Assembly (NCBI GenBank): GCA_024693135.1 | Contig: JAILLN010000036.1 | Coordinates: 1-57,887, forward strand | Direction: 5' to 3' | Length of the DNA: 57,887 nt | DNA from: Lachnospiraceae bacterium | Lineage (GTDB): Bacteria; Bacillota; Clostridia; Lachnospirales; Lachnospiraceae | Shown here: one piece after another, positions 1 to 9,300 of the stretch | Position numbering within the stretch: the first letter of the stretch is position 1 | Layout of the letters: every line of letters begins with the position of its first letter | Notes under the pieces: model-generated | What the model was told of the DNA's origin: nothing | The model's database searches: none | What the model saw: the letters and a program-made list of their open reading frames with translations, nothing else | Position numbers and translations under genes: made by a program

Positions 1-668
1 TGACTTGTTCTGGCTGCTACGCACGAAATGAATTTCGTAAACTTCCCTTCGTCCTTTATATTCACCAGATTTCGGATATCCCTCTCGATATATGTCTGTA
101 TATATGATCCGTAATAATCATCTGTCAGGAGTGTGCTATCACATACAAGCTGAGGCATACTGCCTCTCATTATCTTTTCAAAGATATCCGATATAGTATC
201 GTCCGATACTGTATTCTTTACTTTTGAAGGTAGAAACGGAATGCTTTCCCTGCTCTCGATTTCCGCTCTTGAAAAAGAAAACATTGATAGTATCCCAACT
301 CTTCCGGCCAACGACTCACTGACATTATTCATCATATGAAACATTTGAGAACCGGTGAGGTAGTACATTCCATTCTGTCTGTTTTCATCAACCTTAATCT
401 TTATAAATGGCAATAATTCCGGGGCATATTGTATTTCATCAATGATCACCGGAGCACTGTATTGTTGAAGAAACAGTTCCGGATCTTCTTTCGCCAGTTG
501 ACGTACTCTGGGATGATCTAATGTTACATACTGTATGGCATTTTTACCTTCCGTAATCTTTTTAAGCAGGGTTGTTTTTCCAACCTGTCTTGCTCCCGAC
601 ACCAGAATAACCGGGAAGTGATCTGCCATGTATTTTACTCTGTTTTCCAAAGATCTGTTAATATACAT
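1..668 (-). CDS. AAA ATPase with DUF4143-type C-terminus (partial)
   Basis: Reading leftward from the ATG at 668, the frame stays open to the window edge, so the C-terminus is missing. The N-terminus has a Walker A motif (GARQVGKTTLLKK), then a Walker B-like stretch (PVIIDEIQYAPELLP) and the sensor-like YYLTGSQMFHMM. This is the pattern of the AAA_14/DUF4143 family, whose members are widespread in anaerobes and have mostly unknown roles; some behave like toxin-antitoxin or mobile-element cargo. The later part (SYIQTYIERDIRNLVNI) matches the start of the DUF4143 region. A G-rich stretch (GGGGCGGCGC) lies just before the start. No neighbouring gene clarifies its job. Family assignment is solid; function is unknown. 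Confidence 0.85.
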   Translation of the reverse strand, partial: MYINRSLENRVKYMADHFPVILVSGARQVGKTTLLKKITEGKNAIQYVTLDHPRVRQLAKEDPELFLQQYSAPVIIDEIQYAPELLPFIKIKVDENRQNGMYYLTGSQMFHMMNNVSESLAGRVGILSMFSFSRAEIESRESIPFLPSKVKNTVSDDTISDIFEKIMRGSMPQLVCDSTLLTDDYYGSYIQTYIERDIRNLVNIKDEGKFTKFISCVAARTS

Positions 669-1052
669 GCGCCGCCCCTTTTATACATTTAGAGATTTCT
701 ATTCCTTTTTTGTATGATATCAATTTGTGTAAATTCAGTCAATCTCAGCTTATCTTTCCAAGACAAATCGGGCGAGCGTGACATTACCATCTCTTTCGGT
801 CGATTCTATTGTAAGCGGTATCTAAATTCTTATCTTTTGTTTCGGATTTCTATTAGCCATTTTTAAAACTTTTGTCTTTTCGGCTATCAGCAAACATTTC
901 AAGAAAAACAAGCCCCTAAATCAAGCTTATTACTATGATCTAGGGGAGTTTTCTAAATACCATTATTGCCACCGGAATTCTGGAAATCAAGCTCTGGCAT
1001 CTTGCGTTCTCTCTAATTGTGAACATATTATGTCCTTCTCCGGGCGTCCGGA
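669..1052. other. AT-rich intergenic region, no gene seen
   Basis: The 384 bases between the ATPase start and the NCS2 permease stop hold the upstream region of the ATPase and a terminator hairpin at 904-946. No frame shows a credible start, ribosome binding site or recognisable protein. Confidence 0.6.
904..946 (-). terminator. Intrinsic terminator downstream of NCS2 permease
   Basis: Inverted repeat CCCCTAAATCA (913-923) / TGATCTAGGGG (936-946) with one mismatch. On the minus strand the hairpin is followed by a GTTTTT run at 904-909, about 100 bases after the permease stop. A short T run on the other side could make it act in both directions. Confidence 0.65.
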
Positions 1053-2411
1053 TCACAGGAAAATATACTTGCAGACAAACAATACGGCCAGCACAGCCAT
1101 CAGCGGTGTGATCTTTTTGCTCTTCCCGCAGCACAGGTTGATGACAACATAGGAGATCACGCCGATGGCGATACCCTCTGAAATGGAATACATTAACGGC
1201 ATGGCCAGGATGCACAGATAAGCCGGTACCGCCTCCGTCAGATCCGAAAAGTCTATCTCAACCACTGCACCGAGCATCAGAAATCCGACAAAGATCAGAG
1301 CCGGTGCTGTCGCAAAGCCCGGAATGGAGGTAAAGATCGGTGCCAGGAAGATGGAAAGCAGGAATAAAAAGCCCGTCACGACAGATGCCAGGCCTGTTCT
1401 GGCTCCCTCTCCCACACCCGAAGAACTCTCTACATATGTGGTCGTGGTGGAGGTACCGAAAACGGCTCCGACACTGGTGGCAATAGCATCGGCTAACAGT
1501 GCCTGCTTGATCCGGGGAAGCTTTCCGTCCTTATCCAGCATCTTCGCCTTGCCGGCCACACCGATGAGGGTTCCGAGTGTGTCAAACATATCCACAAACA
1601 GAAATGCCAGCAGCACGACGATGAAGTTTACGATGTCCACCTGGGAAAAATCTGCCTTAAACACCTGTCCGAAGGTCAGAGACAGCTTGGAAAAATCAGT
1701 CATGCCGAAGGCCGGATACAGAGAATAATAGCCTGCATCGGGAGTCACCTGATACAATCCCGCCGCCTGTGCGATCATGCCCAGGATCCATGTAGCCACA
1801 ATACCGATCAGGATCGAGCCACGGACATTTTTCACATACAGGAACACCGTAATGAACAGGCCGAGCAATGCCAGCAGTGCGCAGATGCCTTCGGTATGAA
1901 ATTCGGCACGGAATTTCACATAGGTGATGAGAGTGGCATCGTCATTGACCACCAGATGCGCTCCCTGCAGGCCGATAAAGGCAATGAACAGGCCGATGCC
2001 GGCGCTGACGCCCTTCTTTAAGGTCAGGGGGATGGCATTGAAAATCGCCTCACGTACCTTTGTCAGCGACAGGATGATGAAGATGATCCCTTCAACAAAT
2101 ACAGCCATCAGAGCTACCTGCCAGGGATAACCCATCGCACCGCAGACCGTGAAAGCAAAGTAGGCATTCAGTCCCATGCCCGGCGCCAGGGCAAAAGGAT
2201 AATTGGCCAAAAATGCCATACAGAGCGTACCAACAAAGGATGCCAGTGCTGTCGCGATCAGGACAGCTGTGGAATCCATTCCGGCCGCAGACAGCAGGCT
2301 GGGGTTGACCGCCAGGATGTAGGCCATGGTCATAAAGGTGGTCACCCCGCCCAGCACCTCGGTTTTCACATTGGACCCGTTTTCTTTGAGTTTGAACATT
2401 TTTTCAAGCAT
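1053..2411 (-). CDS. NCS2-family purine permease (AzgA-like)
   Basis: A 452-residue multi-span membrane protein, a proton-coupled importer of nucleobases of the adenine/guanine/hypoxanthine class (AzgA/PbuG/PbuO type). It shows the family's N-terminal KTEVLGGVTTFMTMAYIL, the NPSLLSAAGMD segment, ALAPGMGLNAYFAF, and the VDMFDTLGTLIGVA and GTSTTTTYVESSSGVGEGARTG motifs. The frame opens further upstream, but the ATG at 2411 is chosen because TAAGGAG lies seven bases before it and the protein then starts like its relatives (MLEKMFKLKENG). It is transcribed alone, with its own promoter at 2511-2540 and a terminator hairpin in the leader, so expression is probably attenuated. The exact purine cannot be told from sequence. 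Confidence 0.93.
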   Translation of the reverse strand: MLEKMFKLKENGSNVKTEVLGGVTTFMTMAYILAVNPSLLSAAGMDSTAVLIATALASFVGTLCMAFLANYPFALAPGMGLNAYFAFTVCGAMGYPWQVALMAVFVEGIIFIILSLTKVREAIFNAIPLTLKKGVSAGIGLFIAFIGLQGAHLVVNDDATLITYVKFRAEFHTEGICALLALLGLFITVFLYVKNVRGSILIGIVATWILGMIAQAAGLYQVTPDAGYYSLYPAFGMTDFSKLSLTFGQVFKADFSQVDIVNFIVVLLAFLFVDMFDTLGTLIGVAGKAKMLDKDGKLPRIKQALLADAIATSVGAVFGTSTTTTYVESSSGVGEGARTGLASVVTGFLFLLSIFLAPIFTSIPGFATAPALIFVGFLMLGAVVEIDFSDLTEAVPAYLCILAMPLMYSISEGIAIGVISYVVINLCCGKSKKITPLMAVLAVLFVCKYIFL

Positions 2412-2451
2412 TTTTTTACTCCTTAAGAACCGAAAACAATATAGCAAAGAC

Positions 2452-2500
2452 AAAAAAAATGGAGGGGGTGAGCTGCGCATATTCAGCGCAATCCCCTTCC
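2452..2500 (-). terminator. Terminator hairpin in the 5' leader of the purine permease
   Basis: On the minus strand, GGAAGGGG (2493-2500) pairs with CCCCCTCC (2461-2468). An inner five-pair stem TGCGC/GCGCA (2474-2478 / 2486-2490) lies inside, and eight T's follow (2452-2459). It sits between the promoter and the ribosome binding site, only a few bases after the expected start of transcription. The feo operon upstream has its own terminator, so this looks like an attenuator. The leader is too short for a classical purine aptamer. Confidence 0.7.
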
Positions 2501-2510
2501 TTGTGCCTTG

Positions 2511-2540
2511 ATCATACACCTTTTTGCTTCTGAAAGTCAA
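2511..2540 (-). promoter_or_regulatory. Sigma-A promoter of the purine permease
   Basis: Minus-strand -35 TTGACT (2535-2540) and -10 TATGAT (2511-2516), separated by 18 bases. Transcription would start near 2504. Confidence 0.75.
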
Positions 2541-2561
2541 TGATTTTCTCAGGGAAGGGGT

Positions 2562-2603
2562 AAAAAAGCCCGCGGCTATCGCATATTGCAGATAGCCGCG
2601 GGC
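2562..2603 (-). terminator. Terminator of the feo operon
   Basis: A perfect 13-base inverted repeat GCCCGCGGCTATC / GATAGCCGCGGGC (2568-2580 / 2591-2603) is followed on the minus strand by six T's (2562-2567). It lies about 130 bases after the small FeoB-associated gene. Confidence 0.92.
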
Positions 2604-2732
2604 ATATCAACGACTCGTATCAAATTCTCTCCGCAACCTCCGGGCAGATCCCCACCGGCATCGTCAGCCTGCTGTTTTCCTTATTTCACGCACCTGAAGT
2701 AAGCAATGGAGCCGCCCGTATTGCATTCTACC

Positions 2733-2897
2733 TCATGAACCATCGCGGCTGGCCCGGGCCTTGGAGCAATTGCCAGCCATGGGACAGCCTATGCACTTGA
2801 CGCCCTTTTTCTTCTCCTTCCGGATGTAGCAGATGGCTGCTGTAACCGCGCCGATCAATATTATGCTTATGACGATGTTTGCGATAATCGCACTCAT
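2733..2897 (-). CDS. FeoB-associated Cys-rich membrane peptide
   Basis: A 54-residue protein with one N-terminal membrane helix (IIANIVISIILIGAVTAAICY), then a basic stretch and a small Cys cluster (VKCIGCPMAGNCSKA). This matches the FeoB-associated Cys-rich membrane protein family, a proposed FeoC-like partner of the ferrous iron pump in clostridia. It follows feoB by about 30 bases and ends ahead of the operon terminator. The ribosome binding site is weak, so translation may be coupled to feoB. Its role in iron uptake is inferred from context; the family identification is strong. Confidence 0.88.
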   Translation of the reverse strand: MSAIIANIVISIILIGAVTAAICYIRKEKKKGVKCIGCPMAGNCSKARASRDGS

Positions 2898-2929
2898 GGC
2901 ACACCTGTCGCTTTCTTCCGCTTATGATG

Positions 2930-4921
2930 TCAATCCAGGGCGTATTCAGCGGCGATCGCCCGGCTGTTCTTTCTAATAAGATAAGTGATAACACAAGCAA
3001 ATGCAATAATGAATACCAGTCCTCCCAGGAAGCCGGCCGCAAAGCTTCCGGTCGTGATAAGCGTGCCGACCTGATTGACCAGGAAGCCGACAATAAAGCC
3101 CGTGGAAAGCTGCAAGCCGATGGCGCCCCAGAGCCACTTGGCGGATTTCATCTCGGAATTCATGGCGCCCAGAGCCGCGAAGCAGGGCGGAGTATAGAGA
3201 TTGAACATCAGGTATGCAAGAGCCGCCACCTTGGTGATCCCCATGGCCGCCGCTACCGCATTGCCTTCCCCGATGAGCTCAAGCTCCTCGGTATCGATCA
3301 GGTTGGTCACCGCATATACCGTCGCGATGGTGCCAACCACATTTTCCTTGGCGATGAAGCCCGTGATCGCCGCCGCCGAAAGCTGCCAGGCCGCGATGCC
3401 CACCACAGGCACCAGCAGATAAGCAAAGGGGCTCGCTATGGCCGCAAGGATGGAGGTATCTTCCATGCCTTCCTCGACCACCTGGAAATGCGTATCGAAG
3501 GACTGCATGATCTGTACCACGGTATTGCATACCAGGATGATCGTTCCGGCCTTGATGATATAGGCCTTGCCTCTTTCAAGCATGGACTTGACCGCAAACA
3601 TGAGGCTCGGCACCTTATATTCCGGCAGCTCTATGATGAAAAAGCTCTTTCTGTACCGCATTCCGGTGATCGCCTTAATGAGCAGCGCTCCCAGAAGCAC
3701 CAGCACGATGCCCAGCATATAGCAGATGAAGCTTACCCATCTTGACTCCGGGAAGAAGGCCCCGGCAAAGAGCGCGATGACCGGAAGCTTTGCCCCGCAG
3801 GGCATGAAGGTCGCAAGCATGGCCGTGGATCTTCTTTCTCTCTCGTTGCGGATCGTGCGGCAGGCCATGATGGCAGGGATCCCGCATCCGGTGCCGATGA
3901 TCATCGGGATCACGGATTTGCCCGAAAGGCCCACTCTTTTGAATATGGGATCAAGCACCACCGTAGCCCTCGACATATATCCGCAGTCCTCCAGAAGGGC
4001 AATGAGGAAATACATCACCATCACCAGGGGAAGGAATCCCACCACAGCGCCGACGCCTCCGATGATGCCGTCCACCAGAAGCGCATAGAGGAGGGGATTG
4101 GCATTCTCCATCATTCCGCCTACCCATTCCTGGAATGTCTCTATCCATCCCACCAGGATATCCGCAAGAAAGGTTCCCAAAGTGGTCTGCGAGATATAGA
4201 ATACGACCCACATGATCAGTGCGAAGACTGCAAGGCCGATCACCGGATGGGTAATGACCTTGTCGATCTTATCTCCGATGCCTATGTCCTTGGTGAGCAC
4301 CTTGCGGTTCTCGACTTCCTTCACGATGCGGTTGACAAAGTCGAATCTCTTTCTGTCTGCGGCTTCTACCGCTTCCTTGCTGGTAAGATCCACATTGCCC
4401 TGTACGTAGGGAGCCTTCTGCCCCTTCCCTTCCAAGCCTGCCGCGGCCGCGACCGCCTCCTTTATGCCCTGGTCGGATACCGATACGGTCTTGATCACCG
4501 GACAGCCCAGCTTCGCGGAAAGCTTATCCGCATCCACCTTATTTCCCTTCTTGTCGTTAATGTCGCTCTTATTGAGAGCTACCACCACAGGAATTCCCAG
4601 CTCCAAAAGCTGCGTCGTGAAGAAAAGGCTCCGGCTCAGATTAGTCGCATCCACTATGTTGATGATAGCGTCGGGATGCTCATTCCTCACATAGGAGCTG
4701 GTTATGCTCTCCTCGGAAGTGAACGGCGACATGGAATAGGCACCGGGAAGGTCTACGGCGATCAGCTCCTTGCCCCCGTCGTAGTAGGCCTTCTTAATGG
4801 GACTTTCCTTCTTGTCTACCGTTACGCCGGCCCAGTTGCCGATCTTTTCGTTGCGGCCGGTCAATGCGTTGTACATGGTGGTCTTTCCGCTGTTTGGATT
4901 GCCTGTCAGCGCGATTCTCAT
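2930..4921 (-). CDS. feoB: Ferrous iron transport protein B
   Basis: A 663-residue GTP-driven Fe(II) importer of the cytoplasmic membrane. The N-terminal G domain shows G1 GNPNSGKT (7-14), G3 DLPG (57-60) and G4 NKSD (117-120). The C-terminal half has the Gate and FeoB-C membrane segments, with the characteristic IPMIIGTGCGIPAIMACRTI and ATFMPCGAKLPVIALF motifs carrying the conserved cysteines. An AGGAGG site precedes the ATG by seven bases. It follows feoA in one transcript and is followed by the Cys-rich peptide, so iron-dependent repression at the feoA promoter should govern all three. Confidence 0.97.
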   Translation of the reverse strand: MRIALTGNPNSGKTTMYNALTGRNEKIGNWAGVTVDKKESPIKKAYYDGGKELIAVDLPGAYSMSPFTSEESITSSYVRNEHPDAIINIVDATNLSRSLFFTTQLLELGIPVVVALNKSDINDKKGNKVDADKLSAKLGCPVIKTVSVSDQGIKEAVAAAAGLEGKGQKAPYVQGNVDLTSKEAVEAADRKRFDFVNRIVKEVENRKVLTKDIGIGDKIDKVITHPVIGLAVFALIMWVVFYISQTTLGTFLADILVGWIETFQEWVGGMMENANPLLYALLVDGIIGGVGAVVGFLPLVMVMYFLIALLEDCGYMSRATVVLDPIFKRVGLSGKSVIPMIIGTGCGIPAIMACRTIRNERERRSTAMLATFMPCGAKLPVIALFAGAFFPESRWVSFICYMLGIVLVLLGALLIKAITGMRYRKSFFIIELPEYKVPSLMFAVKSMLERGKAYIIKAGTIILVCNTVVQIMQSFDTHFQVVEEGMEDTSILAAIASPFAYLLVPVVGIAAWQLSAAAITGFIAKENVVGTIATVYAVTNLIDTEELELIGEGNAVAAAMGITKVAALAYLMFNLYTPPCFAALGAMNSEMKSAKWLWGAIGLQLSTGFIVGFLVNQVGTLITTGSFAAGFLGGLVFIIAFACVITYLIRKNSRAIAAEYALD

Positions 4922-5000
4922 AATGATTCCTCCTATCTCCCCTTCAACATTCGTATATAGCAGTCATTGCCCATGCGTGAGCTCCAGGCAATGTGTTATA

Positions 5001-5213
5001 TCAGATCTCAATGCTTCCGGCCAATTCCGGATCGATATTATATCTTGCATCCTTAATGGATACCACGAGATTCCTGTTCTTATCCACCACCGTAATGTTC
5101 TCGCCGCTGTAGCAGCCCAACGAGAACAGGAAGCTTTCCATCTCCTCATCTCCTCCGGTATCTACCTTTTTGATCAGATATTCTGTTCCCAGTTTCGCTT
5201 CATTCAACGTCAT
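5001..5213 (-). CDS. feoA: Ferrous iron transport protein A
   Basis: A 70-residue SH3-like FeoA protein: MTLNEAKLGTEYLIKKV, then the small beta-barrel pattern ending NLVVSIKDARYNIDPELAGSI. FeoA is a cytosolic partner needed for FeoB transport. The frame continues upstream to a GTG at 5237 and an ATG at 5225. The ATG at 5213 is chosen because family members begin with MTLNE/MTL and a GGAG lies six bases before it; the start at 5225 with GGAGG five bases ahead is also possible. It is the first gene of the feo operon. Confidence 0.92.
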   Translation of the reverse strand: MTLNEAKLGTEYLIKKVDTGGDEEMESFLFSLGCYSGENITVVDKNRNLVVSIKDARYNIDPELAGSIEI

Positions 5214-5240
5214 ACCATTCTCCATTCCATCCTCCACTGT

Positions 5241-5327
5241 GTTAGTTTGGGCTAACTATATTGGATTAAAAATGGTTAGTCTTACCTAACCAATCATCAT
5301 AATAGTTAGTTTAAGCTAACTTGTCAA
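5241..5327 (-). promoter_or_regulatory. feo promoter with three DtxR/IdeR-like operators
   Basis: The promoter reads leftward: -35 TTGACA (5322-5327), 17-base spacer, -10 TATTAT (5299-5304). Three inverted repeats of the form TTAG-N6-CTAA overlap it. AGTTAGTTTAAGCTAACT (5304-5321) fills the spacer exactly, GGTTAGTCTTACCTAACC (5274-5291) covers the transcription start, and GTTAGTTTGGGCTAAC (5241-5256) lies further down. These resemble the DtxR/IdeR iron box (TTAGGTTAGCCTAACC). The arrangement predicts tight repression by an iron-loaded DtxR-family regulator, whose gene is not in this window. Confidence 0.85.
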
Positions 5328-5483
5328 GGACTTTTAACTATATTTTTTTAAGATCTTCTCATCTTATTTTTCAAGGATATTTACACAGGCAGAAGCCACC
5401 CTTCTTCAATGGCCGAAGCTGAGGGAGCTTAGTAGATTGACGGGCACTTCTATCTTTCTGAAATTCCCTTTCTGCCGGCCGAT

Positions 5484-6149
5484 TCAATGCTCCTTCAGCA
5501 TCGGCCTTGCTATCCTTTCGTTGAAAAGCTCGATCAGCGGCCCCATGAAAAAGGCCGTCACTACCGTACCCGCTCCGGCTATCTTCGGTATATCCCTTAC
5601 CGGATTCCCTGCGGCCACAAAAAGCAGGCAGCCGGCAATGACACAGACAAGGTCAGTGCAGATCCGGACATACTTAAACCTTCCAAGCTTCCACTTCCCG
5701 GAGAGCACGATGGCCACCGCATCATAGGTAGAGACCCCCAGGTCTGCCGTCATATACAGGGACGACCCGAAGCAGATCACCACAATGCCGACAATGAGGC
5801 ATAGGATCCGGAACCCCAGGCCGGGATCCGGAAAAAGCCTCTGAAGCAGTCCATAGGTAAACTGCGTGATGTATCCAAGCAGGAAAAGATTGATGAAGGT
5901 TGCGATCCCGATATTGTGCCTGTCCGCTATGATGCTGAAGATCAAAAGAACGGCATTCACGCAGACATAAAGGGTTCCGAATTCGATGGGGATCAGCTCA
6001 TCCAGACCGCTCATCAGGGACTGGAAGGGATCCACCCCCAATGCCGCCAGCTTAAACACGCCCACGCTTACTGCACAGATGATGACCCCCATAAGGGACA
6101 TCATGATGCGCCGCTTTCTTTTTGCGATAAATTCAACCGCTCTGCCCAT
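5484..6149 (-). CDS. YczE/YitT-like membrane protein
   Basis: A 221-residue integral membrane protein with about five hydrophobic helices and the family pattern near the N-terminus (GVIICAVSVGVFKLAALGVDPF, then SGLDELIPIEFGT). A second DLGVSTYDAVA repeat in the middle is typical of YczE and the related YitT family. The function of the family is not established. A GGGGAG site precedes the ATG. It is the last gene of the minus-strand run and lies about 170 bases after the muropeptide enzyme, so it may or may not share its transcript. Confidence 0.8.
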   Translation of the reverse strand: MGRAVEFIAKRKRRIMMSLMGVIICAVSVGVFKLAALGVDPFQSLMSGLDELIPIEFGTLYVCVNAVLLIFSIIADRHNIGIATFINLFLLGYITQFTYGLLQRLFPDPGLGFRILCLIVGIVVICFGSSLYMTADLGVSTYDAVAIVLSGKWKLGRFKYVRICTDLVCVIAGCLLFVAAGNPVRDIPKIAGAGTVVTAFFMGPLIELFNERIARPMLKEH

Positions 6150-6323
6150 CTCCGGTCTCCCCTGAATACCCGTTTAAGGCACCCTTCCGCTTATTTTAAT
6201 GGTAATTTTCCTATCCATGCCCGGGTGATAAGGGCCGCCTCGTTTCCTGTCAAAAGCAGCCCCTCATCCGGAATGCGGCGATCCGCACCAATGCTTCCGC
6301 ATTAATCCCCGCCGGCCGCCCGT

Positions 6324-9300
6324 CTATTCCTCATACAGGAGGTAGGGCTTTCTTTGCGCCTTAAAGGCCTCGATCTCTTCCTTCCAGGAATCCTTGATCT
6401 CCTTCGCGCTCTTCCCTGCCATGATCTGCTTCCTGAGCTCGTCCGATCCGCTCAAAAGATCCAGCCAGTACCTGCCCTTCTGGTCCGGGCTCCCGAAGAA
6501 ATCGGTCTCCGGTCCCGCCGCCATATAAGCGTGGTATGCATCCAGAAGATAATCCAGGTTTATGCCTGCCTCCCAGATGTCTTCGATCGGTACGCCCCTC
6601 AGATCCCTTGCGGCGCATGTCTGGCCCTCAAAAGGAGGCGCAGCCGCTCCCTCAATGCTGTGGGGGGTGAATGAAAAATCAAAGCCTTCCGCCCCCTTCA
6701 GCAGCGGGCTTCCAAATACCTCAAAGGGATACTCCGTGCCTCTTCCCACGGAGCATGCCGTATTTTCAAAGAAGCAGGTAGAAGCATAGAGATAAACCGC
6801 CCTCATGTCCCGGATGTTCGGGGAAGGCTTCCGGATCAGCGGGATCTTATCCTGATGGGAATAATTCAGGCACGGGATGACCGTGAGCTTCAGCTTGTCC
6901 TTTCCGGCCTGAAGCCAGCCCTCTCCGTTGATCATCTGCGCCAGCTCTCCCCAGGTCATGCCGTAGACCACCGGGATGGGAAGCCTGCCGACCCCCGACT
7001 CATAGCCCTCCTTCAGGATCGGTCCATCCACATAGAAGCCGTTGGGATTCGGACGGTCGAGGATGATCACCTCCTTGTCATGCTGGGCGCAGGTATCCAT
7101 CAGGTAATAGAGGGAAATGTAATAGGTATAATAACGCAGGCCGACATCCTGCATGTCCACTACCAGGGTATCGAAGCGCTCCATGTCTGCCTCCGACGGA
7201 TACCTGGTATTGGCGCTATAGAGGGAAAGGATCGGCACACCGGTCTTTTCATCCACGGAGCTGTCCACGCTTTCCCCCGCATCCGCAGTGCCCCTGAAGC
7301 CATGCTCCGGGCTGAATATGGCGGTGACATCCACTCCGTGCCCGATCAGGGCATCCAGGATATGCTGCCCGTAGGAGATGTCCTTCCCGCTGCCGTTTTT
7401 CCCTAAGGGAATGAGGCTCGGATCCTTGATCCAGCCCTGCTCTCCCAGGCCTTCGGTTTCATCCCCTACGATGCCTGTATGGTTTGAAAAGAGAGCCACC
7501 CTCTTGCCCTCAAGGAGCGGCATATACTGGTCAAACCGCTGGTCCCCGAGCATGAGCCCCTCCACGGCTTCGTTTTCACTGGCCGTTTCTTCTGCCACTA
7601 CTTCGTTTTCACTGACAGCTTCCGCTTCTGCAGACGCCTCGTTTTCACCGGCAGTTTCTTCCGTCACTGTTTCATTTTCACTGACAGCTTCCGCTTCTGC
7701 ATCCGCTTCGTTTTCGCTGGCTGTTTCTTCCTCTGCCAAAACCTCGTTTTCACTGGCCGTTTCTTCTGGCGCCTCTTCACTGGTTGAGGAAAGGTTTATC
7801 CCCTCGCCTCTTTCGTACAGGATCTTGTCCGAATACCGGTAATTTCCGTCGAGCTCCGGTATGGCCACAGGAAGCCTGCCAGTGATGTCACATCCGCCAA
7901 AAACGGCATAAATGGCCACCGGTATGTTTGGCCCGTACTGGGGAGTATCGCCGGCATAATCCCCGGGAAGCTCCGTCATGCCCCTTGCATTATAGCAGCA
8001 GAGGATGGCATCGGCCTCCTGGTACCTTGCCGCATCATAGGGGAGCTGGGTGCTCAGAAGCACGGCCTTTTTGTCCGCCGCATGGGCTTCCTTTATGAGC
8101 CGGTCGCAGAGGGCTCCCCTCCATCCGTCCTTCGTGCCGGGATCCAGCTCATCATTTCCGTAAAGCGACGATACGGCGATGATTACATCATTTCCGCTCA
8201 GGACTCTTTCGATCAGGCCGTCGATCTCATTTTCCGAGATTCCCTGGATGCAGTTTACGGAGACCTCTGCCCCCTCTGTCCAAAGCCCCTCTTCCTCCAA
8301 TCTCTGCAGGGCAAACTCCACGGATTTCACCTGTGTCTCATAGGGAACCACAATGGCAGTGCCCTGGGCCTTCTTTATGGGAAGGAGGTTCTCCTCATTT
8401 TTCAGGAGGGTGACCGCTTTCTTGGCGATCTCCCATTCGATTTCATGATTTTCCCTGGAGCCTGTCAGGGCTTTGGCATCTTCCTGGGCTTCCTTTGCAA
8501 ATCCGCCTTCCGGCAGCGCGAGAAGGCCGTATTTTTCTTTCAGCTTCAATATCCTGAGGACCGATTCGTCGACCCTCGCCTTCTCGATGGCACCCTGCTC
8601 CACCATCTCCGCCAGGGCAGAGATATATGCCTCCATTGCAGCGATCCCCTCGGGAGAGCTCATCTCCACAGGCATCAGCAGCATGTCCACTCCTGCCCCG
8701 ATGGCCAGGCTGGCCGCATCCAGGGCAGCGAAGTTTTCCGATACCGCCGCCATATTCATGGCATCCGTGATGACCACTCCGTCAAAGCCCATGTCCGTCC
8801 TCAATATGCCGCCGATCACGGCCTTGGAAAGGGTAGCGGGAAGCACGATCTCTTTGCCGTCCTTCAACGATACATAGGTCTCCTTCTCGATCTGCGGATA
8901 CTGGATATGGGCGGTCATCACCATGTCGGCCCCGTTTTTCAGGCAGCGGTCAAAGGGGACCAGCTCGTTTGCCCGGATGGTATCCAGATCCTTATCGATG
9001 CTCGGAAGCCCGGTATGGCTGTCCGTATAGGTATCTCCATGGCCTGGGAAATGCTTGAGGGCGGATATGACACCCGCCTCGTGAAGTCCCTCGGAAAAGG
9101 CCGTGCCGAAGTCTGCCGCCATCTCCGGATCGTCAGAGAAGGAGCGGATCCCGATCACCGGATTGTCCGGATTCAGATTCACATCCACTACCGGGGCGAA
9201 GTCCATATTGAAGCCAAGAGCCTTTACCTCCGAACCGGTCACCCTGGCGGCTTCCTCTGCCATGGCGGTGTCATAAGCAGCGCCCAAGGCCATATTGCCC

